IMG/VR virus record: IMGVR_UViG_3300030419_005456
Span: 61,571 to 125,570 of that record
Source of the DNA: a virus
Direction: 5' to 3' (one strand)
DNA: 64,000 bases
Shown here: positions 52,052 through 59,499 of the stretch, piece by piece
How the letters are laid out: every line of letters begins with the position of its first letter
Numbering within the stretch: the first letter of the stretch is position 1
Notes under the pieces: generated by a model
What the model saw: the letters and a program-made list of their open reading frames with translations, nothing else
Databases searched by the model: none
Told to the model about the DNA's origin: nothing
Position numbers and translations under genes: made by a program

Positions 52052-53074
52052 TTACACCCTATATCTTGCGTTTGGATTTCTGTGATAACTTTCAATCCAT
52101 CTAACATCACCTTCGTCAGATTTCATAAAAACACTATTGGTATGGAGGTTCTTACCAAAACTACGAACGCCTCTTAGTATGCTCCCGTGTGTTATTCCTG
52201 TTGCGGCAAAAGCACAAGTGCCTGATATTAAATGTTCTGTTGGAATGATGTCACCAACAGCATACCACCGTTCGGATTCGTGAGAAAAAACGGGGTCTAA
52301 ATTTCCTGTCAAATCTTGGTCGTATATCTGTGCTTCAATTCCACCACCCAGTATTTTAATTGCGGCAGTAGAAATAACTGTTTCTGGTGAGCCACCAATA
52401 CCATATAAAAAATCTACATTGCTGTCTGGTAAACATGCGGCAACAGCACCAACAATATCACAATCCTGAAGGAGTTTTATTCTAACGCCTAAAATTCTTA
52501 ATTTTTGTATGATCTTACTGTGTCTTTCCCTGTTTAGAACACAAACCATCAATTCAGATATTGGTTTCTTAGTTGCTTCAGAAGCCAGCCTTAAATTTTC
52601 CTCTAGAGGATTTCTAAGTGATAATTCTGTTTTGTTTTTAATCTTACTTCCATATACTATTTTATTCATATAGAAGTGATCTGTATGAAACATACTACCC
52701 TTAGTGCCTACTGCTATAGCGGATATAGCTTCTGGCCCAGATGTTACAGTTGGTGTAGTTCCTTCTATTGGATCAACTGCAATATCATGCCAGATAATAG
52801 GCTTGTCTCCATATAGTTGTTTATATCTACTTGTATTTTTTGTCCATATGTCAGCTTCTTTTCCTACAACTTCACCATCAAATATACCAAAAGATTTATC
52901 CTTCTTTCCTTCTCCCATTACAACCTTCCCAGCAAAGTCTTGCTTGAGTAAGGCTTCTTTCATTGCTTCCGTAGCGGCTCTATCAGCTTCTTCTTTTTGT
53001 CCAGAGCCTATAAAATCAAAAGCCGCTATAGCGGCGGCTTCTGTAGATTTAATTAAGTCTATAGAAATGTTCAC
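52052..53074 (-). CDS. glpX: Class II fructose-1,6-bisphosphatase
   Basis: 340 aa, as usual for GlpX. VVMGEGKKDKS, HDIAVDPIEGTT (metal-binding DPIxG), LYGIGGSPETVIS and YAVGDI...EHLISGTCAFAATGITHG follow the family. It converts fructose-1,6-bisphosphate to fructose-6-phosphate, feeding pentose or sugar-nucleotide synthesis. As an auxiliary metabolic gene it may redirect carbon to nucleotides and surface sugars. Adjoins its neighbours by 2-3 bases. Confidence 0.9.
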   Translation of the reverse strand: MNISIDLIKSTEAAAIAAFDFIGSGQKEEADRAATEAMKEALLKQDFAGKVVMGEGKKDKSFGIFDGEVVGKEADIWTKNTSRYKQLYGDKPIIWHDIAVDPIEGTTPTVTSGPEAISAIAVGTKGSMFHTDHFYMNKIVYGSKIKNKTELSLRNPLEENLRLASEATKKPISELMVCVLNRERHSKIIQKLRILGVRIKLLQDCDIVGAVAACLPDSNVDFLYGIGGSPETVISTAAIKILGGGIEAQIYDQDLTGNLDPVFSHESERWYAVGDIIPTEHLISGTCAFAATGITHGSILRGVRSFGKNLHTNSVFMKSDEGDVRWIESYHRNPNARYRV

Positions 53075-53077
53075 TGT

Positions 53078-54556
53078 TTATTTCATCCCTTGTGGAAAAC
53101 TTAGCTTGTCGTCGTGATTAACAGTCCAAGATACTTCATGCGTTACTGCTCTAACGGTTCTAGCCGCAGAAGGATACCCATTACCAGATTTCTTTACGCC
53201 ACCGAACGCCATATGTGATTCAGCAGCGATAGAACCACCATTCCAATAGCACATACCATAGTCACAGCTATCACGACAAATTCTTGCCTTCTTAAAGTCT
53301 TCGGTGATAACTCCCACAGCCAAACCATAGTCAGTATCGTTATAAATTCTAATAGCATCGTCAATAGTATCAAAAGGAATAATGGCGACATGTGGCCCAA
53401 ATACCTCCTCTTTTAGATATGGAGCATCTCTCCATTCAGTAGCATATACTGTTGGGCTTACATACCAACCAGCATCTGATTTTTCTCCTTTAACAACAAC
53501 CCTAGCCTGTGGGTCATTAAATACTAATTCGTTATACTTTAGAACTCTATTTAACTGTTGTTCATTAATAAGTGGCCCCATGTATTCTGGTTGTTCAACA
53601 AAAGGGTCACCACCTTTTATATTAGAAGCAAAATGCTTAAACGACTCTACAAATCTATCGTATATTCCCCTCTGCACTATGATTCTACCAGCCGACACAC
53701 ATCTTTGGCCTGATAGCTTAAACGAACTGGCTAGACTAGCTGAAACAGCTAGATCGAAATTGGCATCATTAAATACTATAACAGCAGACTTGCTACCCAT
53801 TTCGCAAGAGCATGTTTTGTGCCAGCTATTAGCACAAACTCTTCTAATGTGTTGTCCAACTTCAGCGCTTCCGGTAAAGCATATATGGTCTACTAAATCA
53901 TTGTTAGCTAACCAATCGCCCACTTTGCCATCACCGTGTATTAAGTTAAATACACCTGCTGGTATACCGGCCTCTTCATAAATCTCTGTGGCTAGTTGTG
54001 ATGAGTAAGGTGCATCTTCGCTGGGCTTGAGTATGACCGTATTGCCTTCCACCAAAGCAGGAGCAGCACACCAATAAGCACCAATAGCAAGGGGAAAGTT
54101 CCAAGGACTAATAATCGCAACAAGTCCCTTCGGTTTTCGTAGCATGTACGAGTCTTTTTCAGAAATTTCGGACGCAATAGCTTCTCCATAGGGCATCCTC
54201 CCTAAAGAGAACGCATATTGAGCCATATGCAATGCTTCGTTTACTTCTGCAATAGACTCGTTGTAATTCTTGCCTGTTTCTAAAGATATGCACTCGGCAA
54301 GCTCCTCTTTTCTTCTTTCTATAATTTCAGCAACTTTAAGCATGTAGTCGGCACGCTTAAATCGACTGATGGATTTCCACTCCTTAAATGCTTCCTTAGC
54401 AATCTCACAAGTATGGTCTACTTCAGAGTGGCTTGTGTTTATATATAATCCTATTGTTTCACAATTACACGGGTTAATATTATTAAACGAACTTCTTGAT
54501 TCTGCTAAACGCCAGCTACCATCAACATAATTTTTTCCGGTTTGTTTTTTATTCAT
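53078..54556 (-). CDS. NAD(P)-dependent aldehyde dehydrogenase
   Basis: 492 aa, normal length. SPWNFPLAIGAYW, KPSEDAPYSS, FTGSAEVGQHI, the active-site Glu in CEMGSKSAVIV and catalytic Cys in SGQRCVSAGRI are all present; EEVFGPHVAI and NDTDYGLAVGV are later marks. It oxidises an aldehyde to an acid. Next to a saccharopine-dehydrogenase-like gene, an amino-acid semialdehyde is a plausible substrate, but not shown. Overlaps the VOC gene by 8 bases. Confidence 0.9.
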   Translation of the reverse strand: MNKKQTGKNYVDGSWRLAESRSSFNNINPCNCETIGLYINTSHSEVDHTCEIAKEAFKEWKSISRFKRADYMLKVAEIIERRKEELAECISLETGKNYNESIAEVNEALHMAQYAFSLGRMPYGEAIASEISEKDSYMLRKPKGLVAIISPWNFPLAIGAYWCAAPALVEGNTVILKPSEDAPYSSQLATEIYEEAGIPAGVFNLIHGDGKVGDWLANNDLVDHICFTGSAEVGQHIRRVCANSWHKTCSCEMGSKSAVIVFNDANFDLAVSASLASSFKLSGQRCVSAGRIIVQRGIYDRFVESFKHFASNIKGGDPFVEQPEYMGPLINEQQLNRVLKYNELVFNDPQARVVVKGEKSDAGWYVSPTVYATEWRDAPYLKEEVFGPHVAIIPFDTIDDAIRIYNDTDYGLAVGVITEDFKKARICRDSCDYGMCYWNGGSIAAESHMAFGGVKKSGNGYPSAARTVRAVTHEVSWTVNHDDKLSFPQGMK

Positions 54557-55085
54557 CTCGTTCCTCGCTAGATAGCATTAAGTCTTTTACATTATCTTGA
54601 CAGAACCCTTGAGCATCTCTATCTCTCTCTATAAACTCATAAACTACCCCCGTTAATTCAACAGGTTCAGTAAAGCACTGAATTAAACCGGGGCATGATA
54701 GTGGTTTTTCTGTTGTAAATTTAGCCCAACCTTTTTCTTTCCACTCTTTCATGGTATCTTTAACAGACTCGACTTGATAGGCTATATGGTGTATGCCTCC
54801 AATGTTATTTCTTTCCGCTACCCATTTTCCTACAATAGAATCAGGAGTACCATCAGAAACAAATATTTCGGGAGCCATGTGTAAATCCCAAACCCCCATG
54901 TGGATAAACCTGTGCGGCATAACTTTAATTTTTTCGGGGGGTGCTAAAGCAAAACACTTAGCTACTGAACCGTTATCAAAACTGATCTCAAAATCATCCT
55001 GCACCTTGTACTTCAAGGCTTCCGTAAAGAAAGAGACAGTTTTGTGCCTATCTTTGACCCTGTATGCTATGTGGTCTATTCGCAT
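54549..55085 (-). CDS. VOC superfamily protein (glyoxalase/dioxygenase fold)
   Basis: 178 aa. IDHIAYRVKDRHKTVSFFTEAL at the front and GGIHHIAYQVESVKDTMKEW in the middle are two beta-alpha-beta modules of the vicinal oxygen chelate fold, each giving an HHIAY or HIAY metal ligand. VYEFIERD supplies the terminal Glu. Resembles 4-hydroxyphenylpyruvate-dioxygenase or epimerase-type proteins but is too short for the dioxygenase. Probably processes a product in this cassette. Confidence 0.75.
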   Translation of the reverse strand: MRIDHIAYRVKDRHKTVSFFTEALKYKVQDDFEISFDNGSVAKCFALAPPEKIKVMPHRFIHMGVWDLHMAPEIFVSDGTPDSIVGKWVAERNNIGGIHHIAYQVESVKDTMKEWKEKGWAKFTTEKPLSCPGLIQCFTEPVELTGVVYEFIERDRDAQGFCQDNVKDLMLSSEERDE

Positions 55086-55107
55086 CGTGCTTCCCCCTTA
55101 TGTAATG

Positions 55108-55181
<74 letters not shown>

Positions 55182-55187
55182 GTATGT

Positions 55188-55442
55188 CTACACAATATCG
55201 TCTAGGTATGACAATATATCCTCTGTATCATATATTTTTTCTTGAGGAATTTCAATAGAAAAAGGCTCCCTATCAGAAAGGAAGCCTCTTTCGCTTACAA
55301 AGAAGGTATCTTCAAACTCAACCGCAGATAAATCGTCTATATTAGTAAGAACTTCTCTTCTGAGAGATTTTATGCAAGCCTTCATGGGATGGGTAGAGTC
55401 TATTACTGTTTTTAGGTTTCCACTTTCTACATAATATTTCAT
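55188..55442 (-). CDS. Unrecognised small acidic protein
   Basis: 84 aa. Contains VESGNLKTVIDSTHPMKACIKSL and EFEDTFFVSERGFL, ending in an acidic helix (DTEDILSYLDDIV). No motif or family recognised. It overlaps the small basic gene upstream by 4 bases. Confidence 0.6.
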   Translation of the reverse strand: MKYYVESGNLKTVIDSTHPMKACIKSLRREVLTNIDDLSAVEFEDTFFVSERGFLSDREPFSIEIPQEKIYDTEDILSYLDDIV

Positions 55443-55648
55443 TCTTTATTTTCTACCCCTTCTTCTTCATCTTTTTCTTTACGAAAAGGTTTTAGTTTAG
55501 TTCTATTTTGAAACTGTATCTTTTCAACCTCTCTTTTAAGTCTTGCTTCTTCTCTGATATTGGCACGCCTTCTTTTCATCTTATTGTCACGCGCTCTACG
55601 TTTCTTCACGGCTTTTTTATATGCTTTTTTATTCTTATAATCGCTCAT
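55439..55648 (-). CDS. Small, highly basic protein
   Basis: 69 aa, with about 45% Lys and Arg (KKRRARDNKMKRRRANIREEARLKRE by parts). Probably nucleic-acid binding or disordered. Lies just upstream of the tmRNA 3' end, 21 bases away. No family recognised. Confidence 0.6.
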   Translation of the reverse strand: MSDYKNKKAYKKAVKKRRARDNKMKRRRANIREEARLKREVEKIQFQNRTKLKPFRKEKDEEEGVENKE

Positions 55649-55669
55649 AGGCTTCCTTGCCGAATTAAG

Positions 55670-56005
55670 TGGAGGCGGCGGGAGTCGAACCCGCGTCCTG
55701 TATTACTTCCATACCAGTATCTACATTGTTATTCTATTGTATTAACACAATAGACAAAGCTATCCGATTATCGGAGTCAGGTTGAATACAACCATTTGGC
55801 ATATTAATTTAGGTTAGCCATCCCTATCCGAATTATCGGAGTCAATACAATTTGGTAATAAGGTTTGTATAACCCCAGACGACTAAGCCGCCATTGCGAA
55901 ACTATGTTCAGCAATTAAAAATATAATCGGTTTTTATACTGGCCTACCGATCAACCAGTCAATGCAACTAATACTTCCGCAACCAGTCGATGCCATTTCG
56001 CCCCC
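55670..56005 (-). ncRNA. ssrA: tmRNA (trans-translation RNA)
   Basis: About 336 nt. The 5' end GGGGGCG pairs with the 3' CGCCTCC, with a T-arm (CGGGTTCGACTCCCG) and the 5' ATCGACTGG segment typical of tmRNA. CCA is not encoded. The tag frame at 55883-55912 reads AEHSFAMAA and stop, with UAAUU just before the resume Ala codon. C-terminal MAA fits ClpXP/ClpAP recognition. Two near-identical pseudoknot-like elements (55760-55779 and 55824-55844) lie in the 3' half. It rescues stalled ribosomes and tags the product for proteolysis. Confidence 0.93.
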
Positions 56006-56041
56006 AATAAAAACTTTAATAGTTGTAACTTCTTTTGCAAC

Positions 56042-56085
56042 AAGGACTTACAGTTATGGCAAAATAGCCAAAACCATAAGTCCTT
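56042..56085 (-). other. Stable hairpin between the tRNA-like element and the tmRNA
   Basis: Minus strand AAGGACTTA pairs with TAAGTCCTT, with a competing inner TTATGG/CCATAA stem. It lies 37 bases before the tmRNA 5' end. It may guide processing of a tRNA-like/tmRNA precursor; it lacks a T-tract, so it is not an ordinary terminator. Confidence 0.4.
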
Positions 56086-56120
56086 TAACCGCAAGGGTTT
56101 GCAATGATTATCGTAATAAA

Positions 56121-56167
56121 TAGCCAGTTAGGAATCGAACCTAATAAATGACCGACTACATCTGGCT
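56121..56167 (-). other. tRNA-like element without an anticodon arm
   Basis: 47 nt. AGCCAG pairs with CTGGCT as an acceptor stem with discriminator A; ATG-TAGTCGGT-CAT is a D-arm-like hairpin; TTAGG-TTCGATT-CCTAA is a perfect T-arm with the conserved TTCGA loop. The T-arm follows the D-arm directly, so anticodon arm and variable loop are absent. It could be a relic of a deleted tRNA, or a tRNA mimic processed by RNase P. See findings. Confidence 0.5.
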
Positions 56168-56178
56168 TTTAGAAAGAG

Positions 56179-56733
56179 TTATTCTTTCTTATTCTCTTTT
56201 GTCTCGAACAGATTTTCAATCTTAGCATTAAGAATATCTACCTGTTCTTTGTTGTTAGGAACAGAACCTTCAACAGTCTTATCAAAATCAGGAGTCTTAA
56301 TAGCTTCTGTTTTGACTTCTCTTGGAGTTCTATTTACAAAATTAGGATGTTCGGGAAAGGTATCTTGCATCGCTGCATGATAGCCCTTCTGGTAATGGTT
56401 CTCTGCGATTGTGTCATATTCCCAATCAAGTTGAGAAAGACCTCTGGTGTAACCTTCATGCCAAAGATTGTCTAAGACATCTCGGTTGTCACCATCCAAA
56501 TAAGCTACCACTCCCTCAAGTCTCCCCTGAGCAATTAGCTGCTCTTTTGTCAACTCATGTATATCATTGAGTCTTAGTGACAAAAGCTCATTAGTCCACT
56601 CAGTATTAATGTTGGCTCTCATCTCGGCTAATTTAACCTGAGCATTGAGCTTGTCAATCTTCCACTGTTGCAGAAGCATAACATTAACAAACGTAAACAC
56701 AACGCCAAACAACAATAAAGCATACTTTTTCAT
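56179..56733 (-). CDS. Membrane-anchored coiled-coil protein
   Basis: 184 aa. The N-terminal segment YALLLFGVVFTFVNVMLL is a membrane anchor or uncleaved signal; the next 50 residues are a charged helix (WKIDKLNAQVKLAEMRANI). The C-terminal third is polar and ends KKE. It may project into the periplasm. No family recognised. It lies right upstream of the tRNA-like element. Confidence 0.6.
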   Translation of the reverse strand: MKKYALLLFGVVFTFVNVMLLQQWKIDKLNAQVKLAEMRANINTEWTNELLSLRLNDIHELTKEQLIAQGRLEGVVAYLDGDNRDVLDNLWHEGYTRGLSQLDWEYDTIAENHYQKGYHAAMQDTFPEHPNFVNRTPREVKTEAIKTPDFDKTVEGSVPNNKEQVDILNAKIENLFETKENKKE

Positions 56734-56744
56734 TTTATGTTTCC

Positions 56745-57128
56745 TTAAAATGCAACATCTTCTTTAGGTGTTTCAGTTTCAAAAACTTCTTCAGTGTTGG
56801 CAACATCGTTTTTGCCACCAAGGAATTGAACGGTGTTAGCCATAATTTCTGTTACATATCGCATTTCACCTTCCTTGTTCTCATAGCTTCTGCTCTTAAT
56901 TCGACCAGAAACTAAAACGCTTCGACCCTTTTTAAGATAGTCTCTGCAAGACTCTGCTTGTTTTCCGAAAACAACAGCGTCAATGTAAAGAGTCTCTTCG
57001 GATTCACCTCTGCGAGAATTAACAGCCAGTCGAAGGGTAGTTACACCACCTTTACCACTAGGCAAGTCCCTGTAAACAGGGTCTTTAGTTAAATTACCCA
57101 CTAAGATAGCTTCGTTAAAACTACTCAT
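56745..57128 (-). CDS. ssb: Single-stranded DNA-binding protein (second copy)
   Basis: 127 aa from the ATG at 57128, preceded by GGGAGA; an ATG five codons earlier is less well placed. FNEAILVGNLTKDPVYRDLPSG, TTLRLAVNSRR, LYIDAVVFGKQAESCRDYLKKGRSVLVSGRIKSRSY is the classic bacterial SSB order, nearer to host SSB than the copy at 8792. The C-terminus is EDVAF, loosely like the acidic tip. The two copies may be used at different times. Confidence 0.92.
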   Translation of the reverse strand: MSSFNEAILVGNLTKDPVYRDLPSGKGGVTTLRLAVNSRRGESEETLYIDAVVFGKQAESCRDYLKKGRSVLVSGRIKSRSYENKEGEMRYVTEIMANTVQFLGGKNDVANTEEVFETETPKEDVAF

Positions 57129-57160
57129 TAAAAAATCTCCCATACAAAATAAAAAAGTTA

Positions 57161-57185
57161 GCTGTGGGGGTTATACCCCCACAGC
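57161..57185 (-). terminator. Strong intrinsic terminator
   Basis: Minus strand GCTGTGGGGG and CCCCCACAGC form a perfect 10-pair stem with loop TATAA, followed by TAACTTTTTT. It ends the unit at 57205-57522, upstream of the SSB gene. Confidence 0.92.
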
Positions 57186-57204
57186 CAGACAGAGGCTTTC
57201 AAAT

Positions 57205-57522
57205 TTACAATCCAAGAACCTGTTTAATTTTACCTCTCAAAACCTGATAGTTACCTCTGTTTGAGGTAGCTTCTGTAGCATTAACCACACTGTTTGCGAG
57301 GGTTGGTGTAAGCTCATTGGCTTTGCCAGCGGCTTTTCGCCCACGTTGATTTACACCATAGTTGCCATGCCCGCTTGAACGAGCAACAGCAGTAATAGGG
57401 TCATATACTTTACCCTTGGTTTTTCCGTTGCGAGCCTTAGCTCTAATCTTATTTCCTTGTAAGTACCACTTGTAAGCCTTAGTGGTATCCGACAGTGCTA
57501 AAAGAAATTGAATCTCAGTCAT
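57205..57522 (-). CDS. Unrecognised small protein, basic
   Basis: 105 aa with many Lys, Arg, Gly and Asn; YKWYLQGNKIRAKARNGKTKG and HGNYGVNQRGRKAAGK. Probably binds DNA or RNA. The gene starts inside the end of the small coiled-coil gene upstream (ATGAC TGA overlap). The strong terminator follows. Confidence 0.6.
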   Translation of the reverse strand: MTEIQFLLALSDTTKAYKWYLQGNKIRAKARNGKTKGKVYDPITAVARSSGHGNYGVNQRGRKAAGKANELTPTLANSVVNATEATSNRGNYQVLRGKIKQVLGL

Positions 57523-57673
57523 TACTATCTTCTTCCTTATCTGTTTTAGTGTCTAGTTCATCCTTGCACTCTCTAATGTGCGCTTTCAATGCGTCAACTT
57601 GAGCTTCAAGTTCTTTCAATTTCTGTTCTACTTGTACAATGTAAGCCTCTGCCATTTCTTTTTGTGAAGGCAT
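57515..57673 (-). CDS. Small coiled-coil protein
   Basis: 52 aa. Heptad-like residues AEAYIVQVEQKLKELEAQV then ALKAHIRECKDELD. Strong single helix, likely dimeric. The stop overlaps the start of 57205-57522 by 8 bases. Shorter than 60 codons. No family recognised. Confidence 0.6.
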   Translation of the reverse strand: MPSQKEMAEAYIVQVEQKLKELEAQVDALKAHIRECKDELDTKTDKEEDSND

Positions 57674-57675
57674 GA

Positions 57676-57984
57676 TTAATACTCCTTTACTATCTCAGGG
57701 TCAGAATTTATAATTTCTCCGGTGTCGGAGGTGTGAATAAAATAACTATAATCAATTAGGTGTACTTCAACTTCAGATACATCTGCTTGTTGTATGTGGG
57801 TACACCATAAATTTACTCTCCACCTATTGTCCCACAGGTTTCTAGCTGTAATTTTATGTAAGTTTTTAGGTCTGCCAAGCAACTCCAATACTTGTTTCTT
57901 AACAGATTCTTCTAAGGAAATCTTGTTTTGCTTTTTAGGAGGTTGCTGTTTGACTTCTTTCTTCGGTAGTGATTCTGTCAACAT
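57676..57984 (-). CDS. Unrecognised small protein
   Basis: 102 aa. NLHKITARNLWDNRWRVNLW and VEVHLIDYSYFIHTSDTGEI look like an alpha/beta unit after a disordered Lys/Pro-rich front. Its ATG lies 50 bases inside the upstream gene, with AAAGGAAC before it. No family recognised. Confidence 0.55.
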   Translation of the reverse strand: MLTESLPKKEVKQQPPKKQNKISLEESVKKQVLELLGRPKNLHKITARNLWDNRWRVNLWCTHIQQADVSEVEVHLIDYSYFIHTSDTGEIINSDPEIVKEY

Positions 57985-58258
57985 TTTCGTTCCTTTCTAA
58001 GTGCTTATAAATATCAACTACGTTATGGTAACGCTTCAACTGAGCCGCTGTTTTTGCCGGTACTTTTTTAAGGAAGGATGCCAAGTCACATTCTGAACCT
58101 CTGGAAATACAAGCACTTAATAATAATATATCACTCGCCTTCAATTTATTCAAGGCCGTTATTAGTGGTTTTTTATCTTTTACTGTATAGCTCAATGTAG
58201 ACATAAAGCAGTCTATATATAATTCTTTGTCGCTGGGGCGACCAACTTGATTCTTCAT
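57935..58258 (-). CDS. Unrecognised small protein
   Basis: 107 aa from the ATG at 58258 with GGAG 8 bases before; four codons further upstream is another ATG. Helical (SILLLSACISRGSECDLASFLKKV-like middle), with two cysteines. The C-terminus overlaps the start of the next gene by 50 bases. No family recognised. Confidence 0.55.
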   Translation of the reverse strand: MKNQVGRPSDKELYIDCFMSTLSYTVKDKKPLITALNKLKASDILLLSACISRGSECDLASFLKKVPAKTAAQLKRYHNVVDIYKHLERNENVDRITTEERSQTATS

Positions 58259-58273
58259 CTCAAACTCCATACT

Positions 58274-58447
58274 CTAAAAAGGCCATCTAATCTTGTCCTG
58301 TATTTCTTCTGGAAGGTCTGCCAACATTTTTTCTACGTCAGGTTCGTCTGTTGTTCCATCGGCAGTTAGTTTTAGCACAACCTCATCGCTGTTTTCCAGA
58401 ATCTTTATGATTTCATCTGTGTTTATTTCTATTACGATCTTTTTCAT
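58274..58447 (-). CDS. Small acidic protein
   Basis: 57 aa: starts MKKIVIEINTDEIIKILENSDEVV and ends IRWPF. Fits a small beta-alpha unit with an acidic helix. It overlaps the membrane gene upstream by 35 bases. No family recognised. Confidence 0.55.
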   Translation of the reverse strand: MKKIVIEINTDEIIKILENSDEVVLKLTADGTTDEPDVEKMLADLPEEIQDKIRWPF

Positions 58448-58577
58448 CTAAGCTATGTTCATAAAGTATACAGGCAGCAAACAAAAACGCCATCCCTAAT
58501 CTAGTTGGTTCAAATCCATGTGAGGCAACTGTCAGCAAGGCCAACCAAGAAAGTAATCTAGCTGTTAGACTGCACAT
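58413..58577 (-). CDS. Small two-segment membrane protein
   Basis: 54 aa. Hydrophobic segments LLSWLALLTVASHG and GMAFLFAACILY are joined by a short polar loop, then a basic tail. The ATG overlaps the end of the upstream gene. Holin-like in shape; function unknown. Confidence 0.5.
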   Translation of the reverse strand: MCSLTARLLSWLALLTVASHGFEPTRLGMAFLFAACILYEHSLDEKDRNRNKHR

Positions 58578-58884
58578 TATAATCCGCTGGTTTAGGCATT
58601 ATCTCATTAAAATCTGGTAAATCAAAAGGGCTTATATCCTCACCTATAATTTCTTCTACAATAATAGCTTTTCTACCGTCTGTTTCTCCTGCCGGTAGAT
58701 GCCAAGTACGTTTAACTTCGGGTGTATATCTCTCGTATAGTTCTGTCAGCTTGACAACTCTATCCTGCATGAATTTACTGAGATTATCATTTTTTCCTCT
58801 TGGTGGGCTATGTTTATTTCTCTTAACATATTCATTCTTGTGAACCACCGTTAGGTGTTGTGTCATCTCTAAATCCATGTTCAT
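58558..58884 (-). CDS. Unrecognised small protein
   Basis: 108 aa. HSPPRGKNDNLSKFMQDRVVKLTELYERY is basic and likely a helix; KAIIVEEIIGEDISPFDLPDF is acidic. The start could be 2 or 6 codons later. It overlaps the upstream gene by 53 bases. No family recognised. Confidence 0.55.
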   Translation of the reverse strand: MNMDLEMTQHLTVVHKNEYVKRNKHSPPRGKNDNLSKFMQDRVVKLTELYERYTPEVKRTWHLPAGETDGRKAIIVEEIIGEDISPFDLPDFNEIMPKPADYNVQSNS

Positions 58885-59014
58885 GTTCCTTCAAGATAGC
58901 GAGAAAAAAATCGTACTCAATTTCAAACTCAACTTCTCCATGTTCATCTATTGTTACCTCGACAAGATCGGGGTCAGTAATAGAGAGCTTTTGGAGAGAG
59001 CTAAGTATGTCCAT
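58832..59014 (-). CDS. Small acidic protein
   Basis: 60 aa from the ATG at 59014, 4 bases after the stop of the membrane peptide gene. VEVTIDEHGEVEFEIEYDFFLAILKEHEHGF looks like a beta sheet plus helix. No family recognised. A longer start would overlap the membrane peptide gene fully. Confidence 0.5.
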   Translation of the reverse strand: MDILSSLQKLSITDPDLVEVTIDEHGEVEFEIEYDFFLAILKEHEHGFRDDTTPNGGSQE

Positions 59015-59018
59015 GATA

Positions 59019-59117
59019 TTAAGCCCATTGGGATAATAGTCTAAATAATGCAGCGACCACCAAACCAACAGAAGCCCAACCGAGAGCTACCGCCATGTTT
59101 TTGAATTGTTCTTTCAT
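59019..59117 (-). CDS. Tiny single-span membrane peptide
   Basis: 32 aa: MKEQFKNMAVALGWASVGL then VVAALFRLLSQWA. One hydrophobic span with a basic front. GGGAAAAG precedes the ATG and a sigma70-like promoter lies about 35 bases further up. Function unknown. Confidence 0.5.
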   Translation of the reverse strand: MKEQFKNMAVALGWASVGLVVAALFRLLSQWA

Positions 59118-59150
59118 TTTCTTTTCCCAAAAAAACTTAATATGTGATTC

Positions 59151-59178
59151 ATTCTACGACAAGCGAAAGAAAAATCAA
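59151..59178 (-). promoter_or_regulatory. Sigma70-like promoter
   Basis: Minus strand TTGATT (59173-59178), 16 bases, TAGAAT (59151-59156), about 34 bases before the ATG of the tiny membrane peptide. Five of six -10 positions match. Confidence 0.6.
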
Positions 59179-59193
59179 GCAAAAAACTGAATT

Positions 59194-59499
59194 TTAGTTG
59201 TTATAAGGCCATTTTTGAGCTAAAACCTTATTTACTCCATCTATCTCTACCAAGTAACGACCATACTTCCCTGTCTTTTCGGTTCGTATCAAAACGTGAC
59301 CATTTTCATCTGCCTGTGCAAGCAGTAGATTTTCCAGCATTAAGGTTGCTCTCTTGTAATCCTCATGCCCACGTTCGGGTGTGTCCACACCAATTAGTCT
59401 GGTTCTTATGCTTACAAAAATCTTAAATCCTAAGTCAACCTCAAAGTCAACGGTGTCGCCGTCTACACATCTTACGACCTTGGCCTTGTAGGTATACAT
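59194..59499 (-). CDS. Thermonuclease (SNase)-like protein
   Basis: 101 aa. VVRCVDGDTVDFEVD and RTRLIGVDTPERGHEDYK hold the Asp, Arg and Glu region of staphylococcal nuclease; RTEKTGKYGRYLVEI completes the OB-fold. Shorter than SNase (about 150 aa), so the C-terminal helix is missing. It may cut DNA or RNA. GAGGAAG before the ATG. No signal peptide, so a cytoplasmic role is likely. Confidence 0.82.
   Translation of the reverse strand: MYTYKAKVVRCVDGDTVDFEVDLGFKIFVSIRTRLIGVDTPERGHEDYKRATLMLENLLLAQADENGHVLIRTEKTGKYGRYLVEIDGVNKVLAQKWPYNN

Noticed and set aside
59194-59499. SNase-like gene as a secreted nuclease
   Set aside because: It has no signal peptide at the chosen start, which has a good ribosome site, so export is unlikely.
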